Source: Clostridiaceae bacterium
GTDB lineage: Bacteria; Bacillota; Clostridia; DSM-8532
Reading direction: 5' to 3'
Length of the DNA stretch: 64,000 nucleotides
Assembly: GCA_012719545.1 (NCBI GenBank)
Contig: JAAYAD010000034.1
Span: 1 to 64,000 of the forward strand
The translations under genes were made by a program, and so were the position numbers. Below the pieces are notes generated by a model. It worked only from the letters and a program-made list of their open reading frames with translations. It was not told where the DNA came from and made no database searches. Positions 17,122 through 26,429 of this stretch are shown here, piece after piece (position 1 is the stretch's first letter; the number at the start of each line of letters is the position of its first letter).

Positions 17122-18125
17122 CAGATTAAACCCTTCATCCTTCTTGCTTTGTATAATTCATCAGACTCGGGTGCCGAAATCTTAACAGAAGTATCTCCGT
17201 CATTTAATATGAATTCTTTTCCAAAGGTTACTCTGCCAATAATTGAAGCCTTTATATCATTCTGAAGCAAAATTCTCTGAAGCTCTTCTCCATTTGGTGT
17301 GGTTATAAGCATACAGCCGCTTGATATAAGCTTTAAGGGATCAATGGATAAAAAATGGCATATTCTTCGTGTATGCTCAAGTATGGGAATTTTCCTGCTA
17401 TCTACTTCAATACCATATCCGCAGGCTGAGCCTAACTCCCATAGTGCGCCAAGGACTCCGCCCTCAGTTACGTCATGCATGGATGTAACGCCGTAATTGG
17501 CAGCCAAAAGTCCTTCCTTTACCACACTGATTCCTGAAAGAAGCTTTTTGGCTTCTTCCACAAATACTTCTCCAAATTCGCGGCAGAATTCCTTTTCAAA
17601 AAGATAAGCCAATATAACGGTACCTTCTGTAGCCGCGTAATTTGTAAGTATTATATCATCCCCGGGCTTTGCTCCACGGGTTGTTACCACATTTTCTCTT
17701 TTTCCACGCCCCAGAGCAGTTACACTTAATACTATCCTGTTAACCGCATCGGTTATTTCAGTGTGTCCGCCTATAATATCCGCGTTTAAAGCAGTCGCCG
17801 CATCCTTAATCTGCATCATAAGACGTTCAAAGGTAGAAAATTCAGTGCCCGGAGGGGCAAGGACTGTCACCAAAAGCCCTACGGGCTCTGCCCCGGCCGA
17901 AGCCAGGTCATTGCAGGCTATATTTACTCCCAGTATTCCAATCTCATCGTCAGAACCTGTAATAGGATCGGTTGTAACAACACATATATCGTTTTTAAAA
18001 TCAATAAGTGCGCAATCTTCGCCAACCATGGGCCGGCTCATAACTTCTTTTCTCTGAGGCTCGGAACAGAAAGCCAGAAGTTTTTCCAACAGGTCATTAG
18101 GAATTTTTCCAATTTCAAGCTTCAA
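17121..18125 (-). CDS. AIR synthase-related protein
   Basis: The 334-residue protein has the AIR synthase (PurM/HypE/ThiL) fold. An N-terminal ATP-binding domain carries GEDCALIDF, TTDPITG and the Asn/Asp segment NIACNDLASAGAEP. The C-terminal domain includes MHDVTEGGVLGALWELG and the late motif ISSGCMLITTPNG. It resembles HypE in size but lacks the HypE C-terminal cysteine tail. No hydrogenase maturation, thiamine or purine genes are adjacent, so its substrate is unknown. It overlaps pilD by one base; whether it has a pilus-related role cannot be judged from sequence. Confidence 0.8.
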   Translation of the reverse strand: MKLEIGKIPNDLLEKLLAFCSEPQRKEVMSRPMVGEDCALIDFKNDICVVTTDPITGSDDEIGILGVNIACNDLASAGAEPVGLLVTVLAPPGTEFSTFERLMMQIKDAATALNADIIGGHTEITDAVNRIVLSVTALGRGKRENVVTTRGAKPGDDIILTNYAATEGTVILAYLFEKEFCREFGEVFVEEAKKLLSGISVVKEGLLAANYGVTSMHDVTEGGVLGALWELGSACGYGIEVDSRKIPILEHTRRICHFLSIDPLKLISSGCMLITTPNGEELQRILLQNDIKASIIGRVTFGKEFILNDGDTSVKISAPESDELYKARRMKGLI

Positions 18126-18141
18126 TCTAATGTAGCCTCCT

Positions 18142-18840
18142 CTATGCCATAGCTCTGTCTTGCTTTATTTCCTGAATCAAATCCCGGGCAGTATCAATTA
18201 GTCTTGGCGGAATTTTATCCTTTTTAGCCGGGTCAGAGTAGCTCTGTATGAGCCTGCTGAACCATTGCATACTGTCCTCATAATGCTCCAGCCTTCTATA
18301 TAATTCTCCAATTATGAAAATTAAGGTATAAGTATCTATGCCATTACGGGAAAAGTCCTCATTTTTAAAGGAGTCAACATAATATTTCAGGGCATAATTC
18401 AGGAATGCTTTTTCAGACTCTCTGTCTTCCTTATAACGGTAAAGCCATGCAATACGCATGCTTATTTTTGCAATTTCTGACGAAGGAGCTTCTCTTTCTT
18501 TAAGATTCAATAAAACAATTTTAAACGCCTCAAGGGCTTTATCAATATCTCTTTTTCCTGAAAAGCTCCTCTTGTGCCATCTCGATGATATCTTTTCCCT
18601 TACTTTAGCTTTTTCATTCCTGCTAATTTTATCAATGTTGGTAATATGGGAGCCGTAGCCGCATTCAGGACATATGACCGCCTCATATAATACCGGGTTT
18701 TCTCCCTCATACCAGGGGCAAAAGTCGCTGTCCTGCTGTTTCAGCTTTATTGCCTTGGACCTGACTTTTGTATACTCAAACTCTGATTCACAAACCGGAC
18801 ATTTGGCATGTGAACTGTAAATAGGGCTAACTGTTTCCAT
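18142..18840 (-). CDS. DUF2225 family protein
   Basis: The 232-residue protein has an N-terminal zinc-type region with CPVCESEF (about 13-20) and a later CPECGYGSH. Then come helical repeats resembling TPR units (about 85-225), including a tetratricopeptide-like LGEL/LYRRLEHYEDSMQWF segment. This is the DUF2225 layout, seen widely in Clostridia and Bacilli; its function is not known to me. ATG 18840 is preferred, as AAGGA lies 8-9 bases upstream, whereas the ATG three codons earlier abuts the site. It is 16 bases from the AIR-synthase-like gene. Confidence 0.8.
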   Translation of the reverse strand: METVSPIYSSHAKCPVCESEFEYTKVRSKAIKLKQQDSDFCPWYEGENPVLYEAVICPECGYGSHITNIDKISRNEKAKVREKISSRWHKRSFSGKRDIDKALEAFKIVLLNLKEREAPSSEIAKISMRIAWLYRYKEDRESEKAFLNYALKYYVDSFKNEDFSRNGIDTYTLIFIIGELYRRLEHYEDSMQWFSRLIQSYSDPAKKDKIPPRLIDTARDLIQEIKQDRAMA

Positions 18841-18924
18841 CTTGCACATTCCTTGTTTGTATACTGTATATTTGTTCCAGTATAATATACCATATTTATC
18901 CGGTATTCAAACAAGCTTTTTCAA

Positions 18925-20097
18925 TTAAGATACCTTTATAGTCTCAGTATTGTTCAGAGCCTCTTCAATAAGTATTTCCTCGTCCAAAGCCTTTTCATAT
19001 TCCCTGGTCCTTTCAAGAGACGGCCTTGTAACAGGATGCTTTGCAACAAATACTGTGCAGCAGTCCTCGTATGGAAGAATTGAAGTGTCATAGGTATCTA
19101 TCTTTTTGGCAATTTCGATAACTTCGTTCTTGTCCATGCCCACCAAAGGCCGATATACAGGTAAAGTGGCAGCATCATTGGTAACCAGCATGCTTTCCAT
19201 GGTCTGGCTTGCCACCTGTCCAATGGCTTCTCCGGTAACAAGTCCCAATGAACCGCTCTTTCTTGCTATTCTCTCGGCTATTTTCATCATGTAGCGGCGC
19301 ATGATAATAGTAATGTATTCATGGGGGCATTTTTCATTAATTTTAAGCTGAATGTCAGTAAAAGGAACGACGTGAAGCTTTATGCCGGGGCACCATTCAG
19401 AAAGCTTTTCCGCAAGGGTTACAACCTTATCCCTGGCTCTGTCGCTTGTATAGGGATAGCTATGGAAATATACGGCTTCAAGTTCTACACCGCGCTTTGC
19501 AACCATCCATCCGGCAACGGGACTGTCAATACCGCCTGACAAAAGCAATGTTGCCTTGCCGCCGGTACCTGTGGGAAGTCCCTTTGCGCCGGGTATAATT
19601 TCGCAGTAAAGATAAGCGTCTTCTCTTACATCCACATAAAATACAAAATCAGGGTTGTGAACATCCACTTTAAGCTTTTGAAAATTCCTTAAAATATGTG
19701 CTCCAAGCTCGGCACAGATTTGCGGAGAATTAAGGGGGAATTTCTTGTCCCCTCGCTTTGCCTCAACCTTGAAGGTTTTATATGCTTTTCTTTTTAAAAG
19801 ATCATCAATAAAGGTTAAAGTTTTTTCCTTAATCACGTCAAAGTCAGCAGGAACTTTGACTACCGGACTTACAGATGCAATTCCGAATATTTTTCCAAGT
19901 CTTAAAATTGCCTCTTCCATATCCACGTCGGGTTCCTGGAACTCAACGTAAATCCTGCTCTGGGAGCGGGTAACCCGTACGGGCGCCAAAGGATTCAGCC
20001 TCTCTTTTATATTCATTATAAGCTTGTTTTCAAAAGTGCTTTTGTTAAGTCCTTTCAAGAATATTTCTTCGTACCTCACCAAAATTATCTTTTCCAT
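18925..20097 (-). CDS. thiI: tRNA 4-thiouridine synthase ThiI
   Basis: Adenylates uridine 8 of tRNA and inserts sulfur; in some bacteria it also feeds thiamine synthesis. The 390-residue protein has an N-terminal ferredoxin-like and THUMP region (1-165) and the PP-loop SGGIDSP at about 187-193. The C-terminal rhodanese domain of the enterobacterial form is absent, as is usual in Firmicutes, where a dedicated cysteine desulfurase supplies sulfur directly. That partner lies immediately upstream with a 13-base gap. Confidence 0.96.
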   Translation of the reverse strand: MEKIILVRYEEIFLKGLNKSTFENKLIMNIKERLNPLAPVRVTRSQSRIYVEFQEPDVDMEEAILRLGKIFGIASVSPVVKVPADFDVIKEKTLTFIDDLLKRKAYKTFKVEAKRGDKKFPLNSPQICAELGAHILRNFQKLKVDVHNPDFVFYVDVREDAYLYCEIIPGAKGLPTGTGGKATLLLSGGIDSPVAGWMVAKRGVELEAVYFHSYPYTSDRARDKVVTLAEKLSEWCPGIKLHVVPFTDIQLKINEKCPHEYITIIMRRYMMKIAERIARKSGSLGLVTGEAIGQVASQTMESMLVTNDAATLPVYRPLVGMDKNEVIEIAKKIDTYDTSILPYEDCCTVFVAKHPVTRPSLERTREYEKALDEEILIEEALNNTETIKVS

Positions 20098-20110
20098 GAC
20101 AACCTCACTA

Positions 20111-21262
20111 TTATTTTTTTCCTAATGTACGCATTGTTTCAGCCAGTTTTTCGGCGCACACTACTGCTTCATCCTCTGTATTTTCGCCTGAAAAACTGAA
20201 CCGTATTGCGCCCTGTGCCCATTCGTTGGGTACCTTTGCCGCTTTTAGCACATGGCTTACAGCATCTTTTCTTGAATGGCACGCAGAGCCGCTTGAGACG
20301 TAAATATCGTGCATCTCGAGGAAATGCAGGATGTTTTCGGCTTTTACCCCCTTAAAGGAAACATTCAATATATTATCCGCCCCATCCTCGGGTGAATTTA
20401 CCCTTATTGCCATTCCAAGTTCGTTCATGCGCCTGTTAAGCTCATCCAGTAATTTTTCGCGCACTTTCCGGCAATTTTGCTGATCCTCTTTCATCCTTCC
20501 GATTTTAGTAGAGGCAGCAAGTGCAAATCCGGCGATACCGGGTACATTAACTGTACCTGAACGCATCTTGTGCTCATGTCCTCCACCGGTTATAAGTGGA
20601 TTTAAGCGTGTACCCTTTTTAATGTACAGCATGCCCACACCTTTTGGTCCATGAATTTTATGAGCACTGAAAGACATTAGGTCCGCACCGATGCTTCTCA
20701 CATTTATGGGTATTTTGCCATAGGCCTGCACCGCATCAACATGAAACAGTGTAAGGTCACTGTTTTCCCTTATAATTGCTGCAGCTTCGGTGATGGGTTC
20801 AATGGTTCCCAGTTCATTATTGACAGCCATTATATTGACAAATATAGTGTCACTTCTGAGCTTTTCCCTTAAATCGTCCAGAAGTATTTTGCCATAGCCG
20901 TCAACCTTCAGGTATTCCACCTGAAATCCCATATTTTCCAAAGCTTTTAAAGTTTCCAGTGAAGCAGAATGCTCTACCGGAGAAGTCAGAATATGCTTTC
21001 CATAGCGTTTTAAAACGTCAGCAGAGCCTCTTATGGCCATGTTTACCGATTCGGTTCCTCCGGAGGTAAAAATAATTTCTTCCGGTGAAGCCTTTATGGT
21101 ATCTGCAAGTGTTTTCCTTGCGTTTTCAAGTATCCTTTCCGCCCTTATTCCCAGATTATGCAGCGAAGAGGAATTCCCAAATTCCTCATACATAAGGCGG
21201 GAAACAAGTTCGACCACTTCCTTGTATGGCCTGGTTGTAGCACTGTTGTCAAAGTAAATCAT
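20111..21262 (-). CDS. Cysteine desulfurase (NifS/IscS family)
   Basis: PLP enzyme releasing sulfur from cysteine as an enzyme-bound persulfide. The 383-residue protein has the PLP lysine in SFSAHKIHG (Lys202), His98 in SPVEHSA, and the persulfide cysteine in SSGSACHS (Cys328). The short loop around Cys328 is the class I type. Pairing with thiI mirrors the nifZ-thiI operon of Bacillus, so delivery of sulfur to ThiI for tRNA thiolation is the likely main role. It is followed closely by thiI and preceded by the YfcE-like gene with a 3-base gap. Confidence 0.93.
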   Translation of the reverse strand: MIYFDNSATTRPYKEVVELVSRLMYEEFGNSSSLHNLGIRAERILENARKTLADTIKASPEEIIFTSGGTESVNMAIRGSADVLKRYGKHILTSPVEHSASLETLKALENMGFQVEYLKVDGYGKILLDDLREKLRSDTIFVNIMAVNNELGTIEPITEAAAIIRENSDLTLFHVDAVQAYGKIPINVRSIGADLMSFSAHKIHGPKGVGMLYIKKGTRLNPLITGGGHEHKMRSGTVNVPGIAGFALAASTKIGRMKEDQQNCRKVREKLLDELNRRMNELGMAIRVNSPEDGADNILNVSFKGVKAENILHFLEMHDIYVSSGSACHSRKDAVSHVLKAAKVPNEWAQGAIRFSFSGENTEDEAVVCAEKLAETMRTLGKK

Positions 21263-21265
21263 ACC

Positions 21266-21751
21266 TCATCCTATCTCCAATATTTTAGCATCTATTCCTT
21301 CATTGGAAATTTCCAAAATTGCGTATGTACTACCTGAAAATCCCCTGGGATATGCAATGCTCCCAGGATTTAAAATAAGCCTTGACGAAATATATTTCAA
21401 GTACGGAACATGGGTATGTCCAAATAAAACCGCATCAAAACCGTTATTGACCAGTTTGTATTCCAGTTTTTCAGTTCCATTCTTCACATAATAATTATGG
21501 CCGTGGGTCAGTAAAATCTTCATTCCCTCTATTTCAATTACCTGTTCATTTGCGGCATGGCCGGTAAAAAAATCACAGTTCCCTGAAACCATAAATACTT
21601 CTAGATGTGGAAACTCCTTCTGAATAATTATTGCATCCTTGCAATAGTCGCCAAGATGTATCACTCTTTTTATTTCGGGATGTTTTTTTATAGCTTCTCT
21701 TATTTCCATCAAGCTCCCGTGGCTGTCGCTAAAAATTAAACTCCTGTCCAT
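21266..21751 (-). CDS. YfcE/MJ0936-type metallophosphoesterase
   Basis: The 161-residue protein has the calcineurin-like metal motifs in order: FSDSHG (D-x-H), HLGDYCKD (GD), SGNCD (GNxD, the GNCD form), THGHNY (GH) and FGHTHVP (GHTH). The size and motif set match single-domain phosphodiesterases such as YfcE and B. subtilis YsnB. The physiological substrate is not known. The gene begins inside the last 23 bases of rdgB. The same three-gene order rph-rdgB-phosphodiesterase (ysnA-ysnB) occurs in Bacillus. Confidence 0.92.
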   Translation of the reverse strand: MDRSLIFSDSHGSLMEIREAIKKHPEIKRVIHLGDYCKDAIIIQKEFPHLEVFMVSGNCDFFTGHAANEQVIEIEGMKILLTHGHNYYVKNGTEKLEYKLVNNGFDAVLFGHTHVPYLKYISSRLILNPGSIAYPRGFSGSTYAILEISNEGIDAKILEIG

Positions 21752-22337
21752 ATATTCCCCAACTTTTTAATTTTTCAGCAAGCAATTTAAAAGCCTTTCC
21801 CCTATGGCTAATTTTGTTTTTTATGTCACTATCCAACTGAGCAATTGTCTTGCCGTACTCAGGCACGAAAAAAATAGGATCATAGCCAAAACCATTGTCA
21901 CCTAAAGCCTCAAAGGCAATACTTCCCTCAATGGTACCGTGAAAGGTCAATTCAAGCTTATCTGTAACAAAGGAGGCAACGCATCTAAACCGTGCAGATC
22001 GGTATTCCTGAGGAATACCTTCCATCAAAGCCAAAATTCCTTTATTTCTGAGGACATAGTCATAACCAAGAAAACGGGCAGAGTAAATGCCTGGAGCACC
22101 ATTTAAAAAATCGATTTCCAGGCCGCTGTCATCTGCTATTACCATATCCCCCGTCAGTTTATGAATAGTTCTGGCCTTAATTAAAGAATTTTCTTCAAAG
22201 CTCTTTCCGTTTTCCTCTATATCTATGTCTATTCCAGCATCTTTGAGTGAAAGGATTTTATAACCGCACCCATCAAGCAGGGTGTTGATTTCTTTCATCT
22301 TATCACTGTTATTGGTTGCTACAATCAGTCTCTTCAT
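21729..22337 (-). CDS. rdgB: XTP/dITP pyrophosphatase (RdgB/HAM1)
   Basis: House-cleaning nucleotide pyrophosphatase that removes ITP, dITP and XTP before incorporation. The 202-residue protein has the N-terminal VATNNSDKMKEI, the metal-binding EENGKSFEEN and ADDSGLEID segments, and the C-terminal FGYDPIFFVPEYGKTIAQL and SHRGKAF motifs that form the specificity pocket. It sits between rph and the phosphodiesterase gene with overlap on one side and a 1-base gap on the other. Confidence 0.97.
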   Translation of the reverse strand: MKRLIVATNNSDKMKEINTLLDGCGYKILSLKDAGIDIDIEENGKSFEENSLIKARTIHKLTGDMVIADDSGLEIDFLNGAPGIYSARFLGYDYVLRNKGILALMEGIPQEYRSARFRCVASFVTDKLELTFHGTIEGSIAFEALGDNGFGYDPIFFVPEYGKTIAQLDSDIKNKISHRGKAFKLLAEKLKSWGIYGQEFNF

Positions 22338-22338
22338 T

Positions 22339-23064
22339 TTACTCCTTTGTTAAAAGTACATTCTTCTGTATTTCTATAAGTTTTTCTATGCCCTTCTGAG
22401 CAAGATCAAGCATATTATCCAGTACTTTTCTGTCAAAGGGGCTTTCCTCACCGGTAGCCTGAACCTCAATCAGCTGCCCCGATGCTGTCATAACAACATT
22501 CATGTCAACAATTGCTTTTGAGTCTTCGGCATAGCAGAGATCCAAAAGTTCAACCCCGTCAACATAGCCCACACTTACTGCTGCAACAAAATCCTTAATA
22601 GGTATCTCTTGTATCTGTCCGTTATTGACAAGATATCTGCATGCATCCATGAGAGCTACAAACCCGCCGGTAATAGCAGCTGTTCTGGTACCGCCGTCTG
22701 CCTGGATAACATCACAGTCTATTGTAATTGACCTTTCTCCCAGTGCTTTGAAATCCATTACGGATCTTAAGGACCTTCCAATTAAACGCTGGATTTCATT
22801 GGCTCTGCCATTTATTTTCAAGTTGTTTCTGTCCCTGTTGTTGCGTGATACTGTTGCCCTGGGAAGCATATCGTACTCGGCGGTAACCCATCCCTCGCCG
22901 GTACCTTTTTTAAATGGTGGCACTCTGTCCTCAACACTGGCTGTACAAATGAGCTTGGTATCGCCAAATTCCACCAATACCGAGCCCTCCGCATACTTGG
23001 TAAAATCTCTTGTTATCTTAATCTTTCTTAATTCGTCCGGTTTTCTGCCATCTACTCGTTCCAT
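22339..23064 (-). CDS. rph: Ribonuclease PH
   Basis: Phosphate-dependent 3' exoribonuclease that trims tRNA precursors. The 241-residue protein begins [15 protein letters not shown] and has the RNase PH landmarks: [23 protein letters not shown], the Arg-rich GRSLRSVMD segment and the catalytic area [18 protein letters not shown] (GGTRTA binds phosphate). Full length. First gene of the rph-rdgB-phosphodiesterase unit. Confidence 0.97.
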   Translation of the reverse strand: MERVDGRKPDELRKIKITRDFTKYAEGSVLVEFGDTKLICTASVEDRVPPFKKGTGEGWVTAEYDMLPRATVSRNNRDRNNLKINGRANEIQRLIGRSLRSVMDFKALGERSITIDCDVIQADGGTRTAAITGGFVALMDACRYLVNNGQIQEIPIKDFVAAVSVGYVDGVELLDLCYAEDSKAIVDMNVVMTASGQLIEVQATGEESPFDRKVLDNMLDLAQKGIEKLIEIQKNVLLTKE

Positions 23065-23145
23065 CTTAAAACCTCTTTGAAATTTTTCTTATAATATGTT
23101 ATCACATGTGTTGCATGTTATCCAGAAAAGAAAAATATACTTTAG

Positions 23146-23320
23146 TAAGACCGGGATTTCTTGAAGCGAGGCAGCGTACCTCGGAGCAGAGCCGCATAGT
23201 AAAAGAACATTTTAAAAACCAAACAGCCCATAGTATAAGCCTTTGCCAATAAAGCCAAACTCATTGCCTTACTACTATGAGCTTTGCTGCGAGAAGTAAG
23301 AATCCTTAAAAATGGTCTTA
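23146..23320. repeat. 175-bp element with imperfect terminal inverted repeats
   Basis: TAAGACC at 23146-23152 is matched by its inverse GGTCTTA at 23314-23320. Inward of these, GGATTTCTT and GCAGAGCCGCATAGTA on the left correspond imperfectly to inverted GGATTCTTACTT and GCAGCAAAGCTCATAGTA on the right. The ends could fold a long imperfect stem. It has no open reading frame. It could be a MITE-like insertion, a degraded repeat or a structured transcript tail. The rest of the 23065-23604 gap holds a terminator and otherwise nothing I recognise. Confidence 0.4.
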
Positions 23321-23352
23321 AAAAGAAACGGGAAAAAATCCCCGTTTCTTTT
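23321..23352 (-). terminator. Terminator after the cell-wall amidase gene
   Basis: Perfect 12-base arms with GAAACGGG and CCCGTTTC cores and an 8-base loop, followed by T-rich sequence on either strand. It is about 250 bases past the amidase stop in the direction of minus-strand transcription and is the first strong hairpin there. Confidence 0.8.
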
Positions 23353-23604
23353 TATTTAAAATAAATTATTTTTTGTTGAAGTAAAATCACAGTCTTATAG
23401 CGTAAACTTGAAGGACTTTATGCTAAATTTAATGCTCATTATGTCTTAAAATTCCCCGGATTATACAGCAAATATAATCTGCAAGTACAACAGGTGGATC
23501 AAATACATAATCGATTTGGATTCACACTAAGGTACTTTAAAGCGCTTTCGCAAAATTCTCGGTTCACATAATTGGTACGCATCAAACACAATAATCAATT
23601 GATG

Positions 23605-25533
23605 TCACATAGAATTTAGAATTTGTATGATGCTGTTTGCCAGAGACTCTGCGGCTTTTTGACGGAATGACTCAGTATTTAGCAGAGCAAGATCCTCTGA
23701 ATCGGACATACAAGCTATTTCTGCCAATACTGCAGGCATCTTGGTCTTCCTTACAACTACCAGATTTTCATTGCCTTTAAGTCCCAGATCACGGGTACCC
23801 AGATCTTTTACCAGGTTATCCTTTATTAACTGGGCATATGTTTTTCCATAGAAGCTGGTAGGATAGTACAGAGCCATTGTTCCTTTATATCCAGAAGGCA
23901 TAATATTATTGTGTATGCTTACAAAAAGCGCCGCATTTCTATCATTGGCAAATTGAGCTCTGCCGTCAAGAGAGACAAATACATCGGTTCTTCTTGTCAT
24001 TTCAACATTAACGCCCTTGGACTTTAATATGGCTTCGCATCTTAATGCAATGTCCAGGTTATAGAATTTTTCGTAATAGTTTCCTACTGTTCCTCCAGGA
24101 TCGCTTCCGCCATGCCCCGGGTCCAGAACAACAAGTTTCTTATTGTTGCTTCCTCCACCGCTTCCTGCACTGTCCAAAACTATCAGAAGCTCGTTTACAT
24201 TGCTTCCTTCTATAATCTTAAATTTATTGGCAGTGCTCGCCTTATTAATCATAAGATACGAATTGTACAGGGTAGAGTACGAAACTGCCGATTTTATATA
24301 GCTGTTATTAATAACAGTAGTTCCTGTTCCAAGGTTGACAATAGAAACAGGTATTACAAAGGTAACGGCTTCGTCATTAGTTTTATCATCAATTACTATA
24401 TCGCTTGAATACTGGCGGTACCTTGCAACTATATTGGGGCTTACAAGACGCAAAACCACTCCGTTTTCGCCATTCCCAACAACAAGATTGCTTATTCCGC
24501 CCGAAGGTGTTGGACTGGGAGAAGGCGTAGCAGTCGGACTTGCAGAAGGTGACGGTGTTGCAGAGGGTTTAGGCGTTGGAGTAGGAGTTGCTGACGGTGC
24601 TGTACCGCTGCCCTTCTTTATGGTTATTACCGAGTTTCCGCCTGACACGGCGTGGGTATATGTAATTGTATTTTTGTATGAAATCCTGATAATTGTACTG
24701 TTGGTCTTAGGGCTGTAATTTATAAGGATTCCGTTGATAATATCATTTCCAGAAAGGAAGCCATCAGTAAACCGGGTATCCTTTCCCGGGATAGTTATCT
24801 GGATAATCTTCTCTTTTTCACGCAGCTGCAGCCTGGGAACACTTTCGTTATCAGTCTGGGAAAGGGTTGTTCCCTGAAGATTAATTACACAGCTGTCACC
24901 TGACATGGACCATGACAGCGGGCCATTCTTTGTTATACTTCCGTTGCCCGTTGAAACCGGTGTGGTTGATGGAACTGGTGTGGTCGACGGACTAGGTGTG
25001 GTTGACGCTTTTGGTGTTGAACTGGGAGAAGGTGTCGGTGTATTAGAGGGCTTTGGGGTTGGAGTAGGAGTGCTGCTTGGTGCAGGTGTAGCTGAAGAAG
25101 CCCCCTTAATTGTCAGCACAAGGGATTTTCCGTCTTTAGCCGGCTCCAATGTATAATCAGGCTTTTTTGATATTTCAACCACAACATTGGTACGAGTTGG
25201 GTTACTCATGTTTGCAAGCCTGACCTGCCCTACCGAGCCTTTATTTACATCAAACTTAATGGTTTGAGGAACAGACTCATTGGCAATTTCGAAGCATAAA
25301 CGGTAATGGGTTATAGAACCTTCAGGAGCAATTATGTATTTATTCACAACCTGAGTGTTTGGGGTGAATATGGTGATTATTTCAGAGGTACCTTCCTGGG
25401 AATAAGCTACCTTTGATATGCTTCCTCCAATATTTAACTGAACATCATTTAATGCATTGGACGTAACAGGAATGCTCAGGATAAGGGAAAAAATAAGACA
25501 AAAAGCAATCCCCATGGACATGATTCTCTTCAT
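23605..25533 (-). CDS. N-acetylmuramoyl-L-alanine amidase with AMIN domains
   Basis: Secreted zinc amidase that cleaves the bond between muramic acid and the peptide stem of peptidoglycan. The 642-residue protein has a signal peptide (1-27) and three AMIN-like targeting domains (about 28-150, 205-312 and 345-460). Two Pro/Thr/Ser linkers of the TPTPTPKPS type (150-203 and 312-345) separate them. The C-terminal Amidase_3 domain (466-642) carries DPGHGG, the Glu in NYYEKFYN, SIHNN and the catalytic Glu in VLAEIACMSD. All zinc ligands are present. Three AMIN modules on one amidase is more than the usual one or two. Cell division or pilus passage roles are possible but not shown. Confidence 0.92.
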   Translation of the reverse strand: MKRIMSMGIAFCLIFSLILSIPVTSNALNDVQLNIGGSISKVAYSQEGTSEIITIFTPNTQVVNKYIIAPEGSITHYRLCFEIANESVPQTIKFDVNKGSVGQVRLANMSNPTRTNVVVEISKKPDYTLEPAKDGKSLVLTIKGASSATPAPSSTPTPTPKPSNTPTPSPSSTPKASTTPSPSTTPVPSTTPVSTGNGSITKNGPLSWSMSGDSCVINLQGTTLSQTDNESVPRLQLREKEKIIQITIPGKDTRFTDGFLSGNDIINGILINYSPKTNSTIIRISYKNTITYTHAVSGGNSVITIKKGSGTAPSATPTPTPKPSATPSPSASPTATPSPSPTPSGGISNLVVGNGENGVVLRLVSPNIVARYRQYSSDIVIDDKTNDEAVTFVIPVSIVNLGTGTTVINNSYIKSAVSYSTLYNSYLMINKASTANKFKIIEGSNVNELLIVLDSAGSGGGSNNKKLVVLDPGHGGSDPGGTVGNYYEKFYNLDIALRCEAILKSKGVNVEMTRRTDVFVSLDGRAQFANDRNAALFVSIHNNIMPSGYKGTMALYYPTSFYGKTYAQLIKDNLVKDLGTRDLGLKGNENLVVVRKTKMPAVLAEIACMSDSEDLALLNTESFRQKAAESLANSIIQILNSM

Positions 25534-25633
25534 TTCTTCACACCTCTTGAAGCCTTTTTCTTTGGTACATGTCTATTCTACCACTTTCTTGACAGGTAAA
25601 ATTAAACAATCTTATTACAAATTCTTTTCACAG

Positions 25634-26197
25634 TTATTTTACTGTCTCAAAATAATATATCGGCTTCTTGGGGTGATCAGATTCGTCATATGAATACATA
25701 CATCCACAGAATTTTTGCATGTAATAGCCTTTTCCCCGTGCCATATTCTGTGATTTTCTGAAAAGCTCCCTGAAATCCTGGTAATAGAACTGAATCCCAT
25801 ATTTCTGAGCCATTTGCTCTCCCAAGGATTTTATGAGCTCATGATCCTGATACGGGCTTATAAGAAGACTTGATGTAAAGGCATCAAAGCCTTTTTCCCT
25901 TGCAAGCTTCGCTGTTTCGTCCATTCTTTTTGCATAACACACCCTGCATCTTGACGCTTTATCGCCTTTTAAGCTATTTTTCCAGTACTCCAGAGCAAAT
26001 TCGTCATAGTAGTCCATTGGAATGCCATAGTCCTCTGCCATGGCAGCAACAGACTGCTTTCTTTTCTGAAATTCCTCGTAAGGGTGTATGTTGGGATTAT
26101 AGAAAAAGCCGCTAAGCTCTATATCCTGATTCTGTTTTAAATTATCAACAACTGCTACTGCGCAGGGGGCGCAGCAAATGTGCAGCAAGAGCTTCAT
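25634..26197 (-). CDS. queH: Epoxyqueuosine reductase QueH
   Basis: Performs the last step of queuosine synthesis in tRNA, reducing epoxyqueuosine; non-homologous to cobalamin-dependent QueG. The 187-residue protein has HICCAPCA near the N-terminus, CRVCYAKRM in the middle and FCGCMYS near the end, the cysteine pairs that hold the [4Fe-4S] cluster and metal in this family. ATG 26197 is chosen: AAAGGA lies 8 bases upstream and the family sequence begins exactly there. The frame stays open 60 codons further without homology. Its functional partner queT, a precursor transporter, lies at 51092. Confidence 0.95.
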   Translation of the reverse strand: MKLLLHICCAPCAVAVVDNLKQNQDIELSGFFYNPNIHPYEEFQKRKQSVAAMAEDYGIPMDYYDEFALEYWKNSLKGDKASRCRVCYAKRMDETAKLAREKGFDAFTSSLLISPYQDHELIKSLGEQMAQKYGIQFYYQDFRELFRKSQNMARGKGYYMQKFCGCMYSYDESDHPKKPIYYFETVK

Positions 26198-26241
26198 AAG
26201 TCCAGTCCTTTCCATTTTTAAGATTATTATAAAACCATATA

Positions 26242-26268
26242 TGCATGCCTGATTCTTATCAGCATGCA
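26242..26268 (-). promoter_or_regulatory. Hairpin in the queH leader
   Basis: An 11-base-pair stem with a single bulged base and a 4-base loop (arms TGCATGC/GCATGCA plus an inner TGAT/ATCA) lies 45 bases upstream of the queH ATG. A -10-like TATAAT occurs upstream at 26336-26341, so the hairpin would be in the 5' leader. It does not match the short preQ1-I pattern I know. No T-run follows, so it is not an intrinsic terminator. Confidence 0.45.
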
Positions 26269-26429
26269 AGCATTTTAATAAATGTAACGCTAAAAATTTG
26301 AAAACACAAAAATGACCCCTGTAGGGTATATATTTATTATACCTTCCAAAGGTCCATTTGTCCTGTTTAATATGCAAATACCAAATTATGTCTTTTAAAT
26401 CTTAAGTAATACTGGTGCACAATTTACTT

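Noticed and set aside
22625-23080. Long plus-strand open frame opposite rph
   Set aside because: Shadow of RNase PH; no ribosome-binding site or protein motifs.
24335-25156. Plus-strand open frames rich in Gly and Val repeats opposite the amidase gene
   Set aside because: They are antisense shadows of the Pro/Thr/Ser linkers; the minus-strand frame has the signal peptide and catalytic motifs.
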